12,605 nucleotides of DNA from Betaproteobacteria bacterium (GTDB lineage: Bacteria; Pseudomonadota; Gammaproteobacteria; Burkholderiales; Burkholderiaceae). Under the pieces are notes generated by a model. The model searched no databases. It saw nothing but the letters and a program-made list of their open reading frames with translations, and was not told the DNA's origin. This document shows, one piece after another, positions 8,423 through 12,605 of the stretch (positions are counted from its first letter, which is position 1; the number at the start of each line of letters is the position of its first letter). The stretch is from contig JAGWXN010000069.1 of the NCBI GenBank assembly GCA_018969885.1, forward strand, positions 1 through 12,605. The letters run 5' to 3'. A program made the translations under genes and the position numbers.

Positions 8423-8484
8423 ATCCTCGGAACGATGCGATGGGGGGTGGAGCGCCTTTCGGCAGTCCGGCAGCTTCCGAGGAT
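8423..8484 (-). promoter_or_regulatory. Inverted repeat able to hide the cytochrome c' ribosome binding site
   Basis: ATCCTCGGA (8423-8431) and TCCGAGGAT (8476-8484) are perfect 9-base complements separated by 44 bases. On the minus-strand mRNA the downstream arm contains the GAGGA Shine-Dalgarno of the cytochrome c' gene, and the upstream arm could pair with it. The loop contains a small GCC-GAAA-GGC hairpin. Whether transcription starts upstream of 8484 is not known; no convincing promoter is visible. Confidence 0.45.
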
Positions 8485-8517
8485 ATCAGCCCTCCTTTGA
8501 ACCACCTTTGATTGACC

Positions 8518-8541
8518 CGCTCAGTCGCTCAGTCGCTCAGC
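8518..8541. repeat. Triplicated octamer CGCTCAGT
   Basis: Three head-to-tail copies of CGCTCAGT, the last with a final C instead of T, lie between the cytochrome c' and purB genes. The 231-bp gap (8417-8647) otherwise holds the inverted repeat near the cytochrome start and a GC hairpin near the purB end. No ORF with similarity is seen. Confidence 0.7.
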
Positions 8542-8603
8542 CCGTGAGGCGGACGACCGGGCACCGACGCGGCCCCCCTCAATTGAGCCACACGACTACC
8601 TGC

Positions 8604-8621
8604 TCGCGGGTTCGCCCGCGA
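8604..8621 (-). other. GC-rich hairpin downstream of purB
   Basis: TCGCGGG (8604-8610) pairs with CCCGCGA (8615-8621) around the tetraloop TTCG (CGAA on the minus strand). It lies 27 bases past the purB stop codon. It is a stable stem-loop of a kind that can protect mRNA 3' ends, but no T tract follows on the minus strand, so an intrinsic terminator is not supported. Confidence 0.45.
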
Positions 8622-8647
8622 ATCCCCCGGGCTGCCAACACCCTCCC

Positions 8648-10072
<1,425 letters not shown>

Positions 10073-10173
10073 CTAGCACCCGTGCGCCGGACGCCCCTTC
10101 ACGGAAGATCTGACCAATGCTGCGACGCCTTGATACAACGGCGAAATTCTCATCCGTTCGAAGGATAGTCGAT

Positions 10174-10182
10174 TGATATACT
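10174..10182 (+). promoter_or_regulatory. Extended -10 promoter candidate for the GST gene
   Basis: TG-A-TATACT is an extended -10 element (TGnTATAAT type, 5 of 6 in the hexamer). It lies in the 238-bp divergent gap between purB and the GST gene. Extended -10 promoters tolerate a poor -35, and none is evident here. The leader would be about 80 nt. I could not support a promoter for purB on the other strand of the gap. Confidence 0.45.
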
Positions 10183-10268
10183 CAAGGGCTCTCGCCTGTC
10201 GGCCTCCCGAAGTCTGGTTTGTCCTGCAGAGCCTGGAAAAAACTCCTCCTTTCAGAGCAGATACCCTG

Positions 10269-10880
10269 ATGAAACTCGTCGGCTCCCACGGCAGTCCCTT
10301 CGCACGCAAAGTGCGCGTTGTGATGGCCGAGAAGAAAATCGATTGCCAGTTCGAGTCCATCAATGTGGCCGAAAGCCACGCCCACACGCTGCAGTTCAAT
10401 CCCCTCGGCAAAGTTCCTTACCTCGTCCTCGACGACGACGAAGTGTTGTTCGATTCGCGCGTGATCGTTGACTACCTCGACAACCTCACCCCGGTGCATC
10501 GTCTGATCCCGGCAAGCGGCCGCCCGCGCGCCGAGGTCAAGGTCTGGGAAGCTTTGGCCGATGGCATGCTTGAGGCGGCCGGTCTGATCAGACTCGAATC
10601 CATGCGCCCCGAGGCACAGCAGAACGAAGCCTGGGTGCTCAAGCAGCAGAGTAAGGTCGATGCCGCACTCGCCGCGCTGTCAAAACGCCTGGGTGATCAT
10701 CCCTATTGCGTTGACGGCAAATATTCGCTCGCCGACATTGCGGTCGGCTGTGCACTGGGTTATCTGGTCTGGCGCTTTCCGCACCTGGAGTGGCGCCGCC
10801 TCTACCCCAATCTGGGCGCGCTGGTTGACAAGCTGTCGGCGCGGCCAAGCTTCGCCGATACCCTGCCGCCGGCCCACTGA
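10269..10880 (+). CDS. Glutathione S-transferase family protein (YibF-like)
   Basis: A 203-residue soluble protein with a GST fold, close in length and opening sequence to E. coli YibF. The N-terminal thioredoxin-like domain starts MKLVGSHGSPFARKVRV, with S9 as the predicted catalytic residue. NPLGKVPYLVLDD (44-56) holds the cis-Pro (VP), and FDSRVIVDYLD (61-71) the Asp-Ser that binds the glutathione gamma-glutamyl group. The all-helical C-terminal domain has the N-capping box SLADIAVG (153-160). The frame is open back to a TTG at 10173, but that codon is inside the promoter element and the extra 32 residues have no GST similarity, so the ATG at 10269 is chosen. The substrate is unknown. It converges on puhE. 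Confidence 0.9.
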   Translation: MKLVGSHGSPFARKVRVVMAEKKIDCQFESINVAESHAHTLQFNPLGKVPYLVLDDDEVLFDSRVIVDYLDNLTPVHRLIPASGRPRAEVKVWEALADGMLEAAGLIRLESMRPEAQQNEAWVLKQQSKVDAALAALSKRLGDHPYCVDGKYSLADIAVGCALGYLVWRFPHLEWRRLYPNLGALVDKLSARPSFADTLPPAH

Positions 10881-10951
10881 GGTCGCGCGCTCGCGCCGCT
10901 GCTGCCCTGAAAATAGTCGGGCTGACTTCGGTCGCGCAGCACTCGCCGCGC

Positions 10952-11704
10952 TTAGCCGCGCCCTTTCAGCGCCCAGCGCCATAGCGACTGCGGCTGCATG
11001 GGAATGATGAGCAGCCAGTGCTCAACAATGGCGAGTACCAGGAGCGAGCCCACCAGCCCCAGCGCCGTTTCTTCATAGGCGCTGTCGGTTCTGACCGCCG
11101 CCACCCAAACCAGCACCGCAATCACGCTGGCCAGCCCGACGCTGAACGGAAACAGCGCATTGAAGCGCCGACGCGAAAAATAACTGAGCAGGTAGTGAAG
11201 CGACGGTGGCAGAAAGGGCTCATAAAAATTCTTCACGCCCAGAAAAATATTGAGCTTGGCGCTTAGCCGCATCACCCATAGCACCAGCCACACCTGCGCT
11301 GCGACCGGATTGGGCGCGCTGAGGCTTGGCAGCAGCACCGCCACCCCCAGCAATAGCAACGCGAGCTCGTGATGAGCAATGGCGGTAAAGGCATACCAGG
11401 CGCGGCGCCAACCCAACACAGGCGGGCAAGGCTCACGGTTCGGTCCGGTTACCAGCCCCAGCAAAAACGCCACCTCCTGCCACGCCCAGACCAACACTGC
11501 CGACACAAAGGCGAGGTAGGCACCCAGCGGCGTGACGAGATCGCGCGTCACCACCACTCCCGCCATCCCAAGAAGCAGCAGGAGCGAGGCCGCAGCCATG
11601 GCCTCACGCTGCCGGCCCGCCGAAGGCTGAATCGCGCGCAACACCAGCCCGGTGGACAGCCACCACACGCCAAGCGTGAACGCGATGGGGACGAGAAGCG
11701 CCAC
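10952..11704 (-). CDS. puhE: Putative photosynthetic complex assembly protein PuhE
   Basis: PuhE is a polytopic membrane protein found only in anoxygenic phototrophs and implicated in assembly of the reaction centre/light-harvesting complex. The 250 residues form about seven hydrophobic segments. Family marks are an opening helix with WWLSTGLVL (14-22); WAWQEVAFLLGLVTGP (73-88); an AIAHHELALL helix (109-118) with paired His; the block RLSAKLNIFLGVKNFYEPFLPPSLHYLLSYF (146-176); RRFNALFPFSV; and a final EHWLLIIPMQ (228-237). The start is GTG at 11704, fixed by an in-frame TGA two codons upstream. It has no obvious Shine-Dalgarno. It follows acsF by 38 bases on the same strand, as expected for the photosynthesis gene cluster. 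Confidence 0.9.
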   Translation of the reverse strand: MALLVPIAFTLGVWWLSTGLVLRAIQPSAGRQREAMAAASLLLLLGMAGVVVTRDLVTPLGAYLAFVSAVLVWAWQEVAFLLGLVTGPNREPCPPVLGWRRAWYAFTAIAHHELALLLLGVAVLLPSLSAPNPVAAQVWLVLWVMRLSAKLNIFLGVKNFYEPFLPPSLHYLLSYFSRRRFNALFPFSVGLASVIAVLVWVAAVRTDSAYEETALGLVGSLLVLAIVEHWLLIIPMQPQSLWRWALKGRG

Positions 11705-11710
11705 GGGGAA

Positions 11711-11743
11711 TCAGGCTCGCTGCAGAGGCGGTGGGCGACGCAT
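11711..11743 (-). other. Ten-codon mini-ORF between acsF and puhE
   Basis: The acsF stop codon overlaps an ATG (TGATG, complement of 11741-11745). The [13 protein letters not shown] runs in the puhE frame and ends in TGA two codons before the puhE GTG start. It could couple puhE translation to acsF, as terminating ribosomes would be released next to a start that lacks its own Shine-Dalgarno. It may equally be a chance ORF or a decayed N-terminal extension of puhE. The peptide itself has no recognisable similarity. Confidence 0.35.
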
Positions 11744-12605
11744 CACCAGCTCGGCGCGAGCCGCGCATCGTCGGGTAGCCGATTCTCGCGTACCGGAAGC
11801 AGGAACATGCGGCTGAAGACAACGGCCGCCTGCGCCGCAAACAGCCCGCGCCGGATCGTGGCCAGGACGCCCCCCTTCGACTTTTCAGCATCAACCGCGT
11901 TCTGAAGGTCACGCAGACGATTCAGACCTGCGATGAATCGCGGATCGTCGTAACAGAGTGTGACCGGGAACACCTGCTTACAGATCTCGGTGGTGATCGC
12001 AAATACCTTCTGATCGTATTCGGTGGGGTCGAGCCCGAGCGCCTGATGGAGCGCAGGCCGAGTGTGATCACGGACATACATGGTGGCAAACACGGCAAGC
12101 TGGAAGAACCGGATCCAGAGTCGGTTCACGCCTGTGAGCAGTTTCGGATTGGCGCGCATGAGAAGCGCAAACGCCTCACCATGCCGGAACTCGTCGTTGC
12201 ACCATTTCTCGAACCACAGAAAAATGGGGTGAAAGCGAAGCTCGGGGTGACGCTCCACCTGCCGGTAAATCGTGATGTACCGCGCGTAGCCGATTTTTTC
12301 GGAGAGATAGGTGGCGTAGAAAATGAATTTGGGCTTGAAGTAGGTGTACTTCTTCACCTTGGTGAGCAGCCCCAGATCAACGCCAATGCCAAAGTCTTTC
12401 AGCCATTGATTGATGAAGCCCGCATGTCGCGATTCGTCGCGAGCCATGTAGCCGAAGAGCGCCTTGATATCCGGGTTGTCCACCTTGCGGCGCAATTCTG
12501 CGTAGAGCACGCAACCTGAGAACTCGGAGGTGATCGAGCTGATCAGGAAGTCGGTGAATTCCTTGTAGAGCTCGGGATCAAGCTTCGAGTAATCACGATC
12601 CATAT
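11743..12605 (-). CDS. acsF: Mg-protoporphyrin IX monomethyl ester (oxidative) cyclase AcsF, partial
   Basis: AcsF is the di-iron, O2-dependent cyclase that closes ring E of bacteriochlorophyll. The window holds the C-terminal 286 residues; the reading frame continues past the right edge, and roughly the first 60-80 residues of this family's usual 350 or so are missing. Visible di-iron motifs are [16 protein letters not shown] with Glu27 (fragment numbering), [10 protein letters not shown] with E57/H60, and [16 protein letters not shown] with E138/H141. The C-terminal part ([22 protein letters not shown]) is also typical. The Met at 12603 is an internal residue ([13 protein letters not shown]), not the start. 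The stop TGA overlaps an ATG (TGATG) opening a 10-codon ORF before puhE. Confidence 0.96.
   Translation of the reverse strand, partial: MDRDYSKLDPELYKEFTDFLISSITSEFSGCVLYAELRRKVDNPDIKALFGYMARDESRHAGFINQWLKDFGIGVDLGLLTKVKKYTYFKPKFIFYATYLSEKIGYARYITIYRQVERHPELRFHPIFLWFEKWCNDEFRHGEAFALLMRANPKLLTGVNRLWIRFFQLAVFATMYVRDHTRPALHQALGLDPTEYDQKVFAITTEICKQVFPVTLCYDDPRFIAGLNRLRDLQNAVDAEKSKGGVLATIRRGLFAAQAAVVFSRMFLLPVRENRLPDDARLAPSW

Noticed and set aside
10173..10268. TTG-initiated N-terminal extension of the GST protein
   Set aside because: The TTG lies within the extended -10 element, no ribosome binding site precedes it, and the added 32 residues have no similarity to the GST fold.

Overview
The window reads as a high-GC betaproteobacterial (probably Burkholderiales) chromosome from a phototroph. 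Four things support this: the canonical queA-tgt-yajC-secD-secF block; a class II cytochrome c' whose mature numbering matches the Alcaligenes-type protein; TACAAT-type promoters placed right at start codons; and, at the right edge, puhE and acsF, two genes that belong to proteobacterial photosynthesis gene clusters. AcsF is the oxygen-dependent cyclase of bacteriochlorophyll synthesis, so an aerobic or facultatively aerobic anoxygenic phototroph is the best guess. The genus cannot be fixed from the sequence alone.

Layout. Positions 1-89 hold the tail of a membrane protein, followed by a small class I SAM methyltransferase (146-760, +). Facing it is tRNA-Leu(CAA) on the minus strand (951-1037). 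The 3' end of this tRNA plus 51 bp of downstream DNA is duplicated as a 72-bp direct repeat with a 132-bp period (768-839 and 900-971). queA (1114, +) is divergent from the tRNA and starts the long plus-strand block queA-tgt-yajC-secD-secF. Behind it lie a DUF456 membrane protein and a cytochrome b561-family protein, ending at 7920.

From 7961 the strand switches. A periplasmic cytochrome c' (7961-8416) faces the cytochrome b gene tail to tail, and purB (8648-10030) lies behind it, also on the minus strand. A glutathione S-transferase (10269-10880, +) diverges from purB. It converges on puhE (10952-11704) and on acsF, which runs off the right edge (11743-12605).

How the genes work together. 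QueA and Tgt are queuosine tRNA-modification enzymes. YajC, SecD and SecF form the accessory complex that drives late steps of Sec export. Cytochrome b and cytochrome c' are a plausible quinol-to-periplasm redox pair, although here they are convergent. AcsF makes the fifth ring of bacteriochlorophyll, and PuhE is an assembly factor of the reaction-centre/light-harvesting apparatus. purB and the GST appear to be housekeeping genes flanking one edge of the photosynthesis cluster.

Most of the window is ordinary. The item most worth a second look is the tandem repeat carrying a tRNA 3' end downstream of tRNA-Leu. Next are a possible hairpin that hides the cytochrome c' ribosome binding site, and the acsF/puhE junction.
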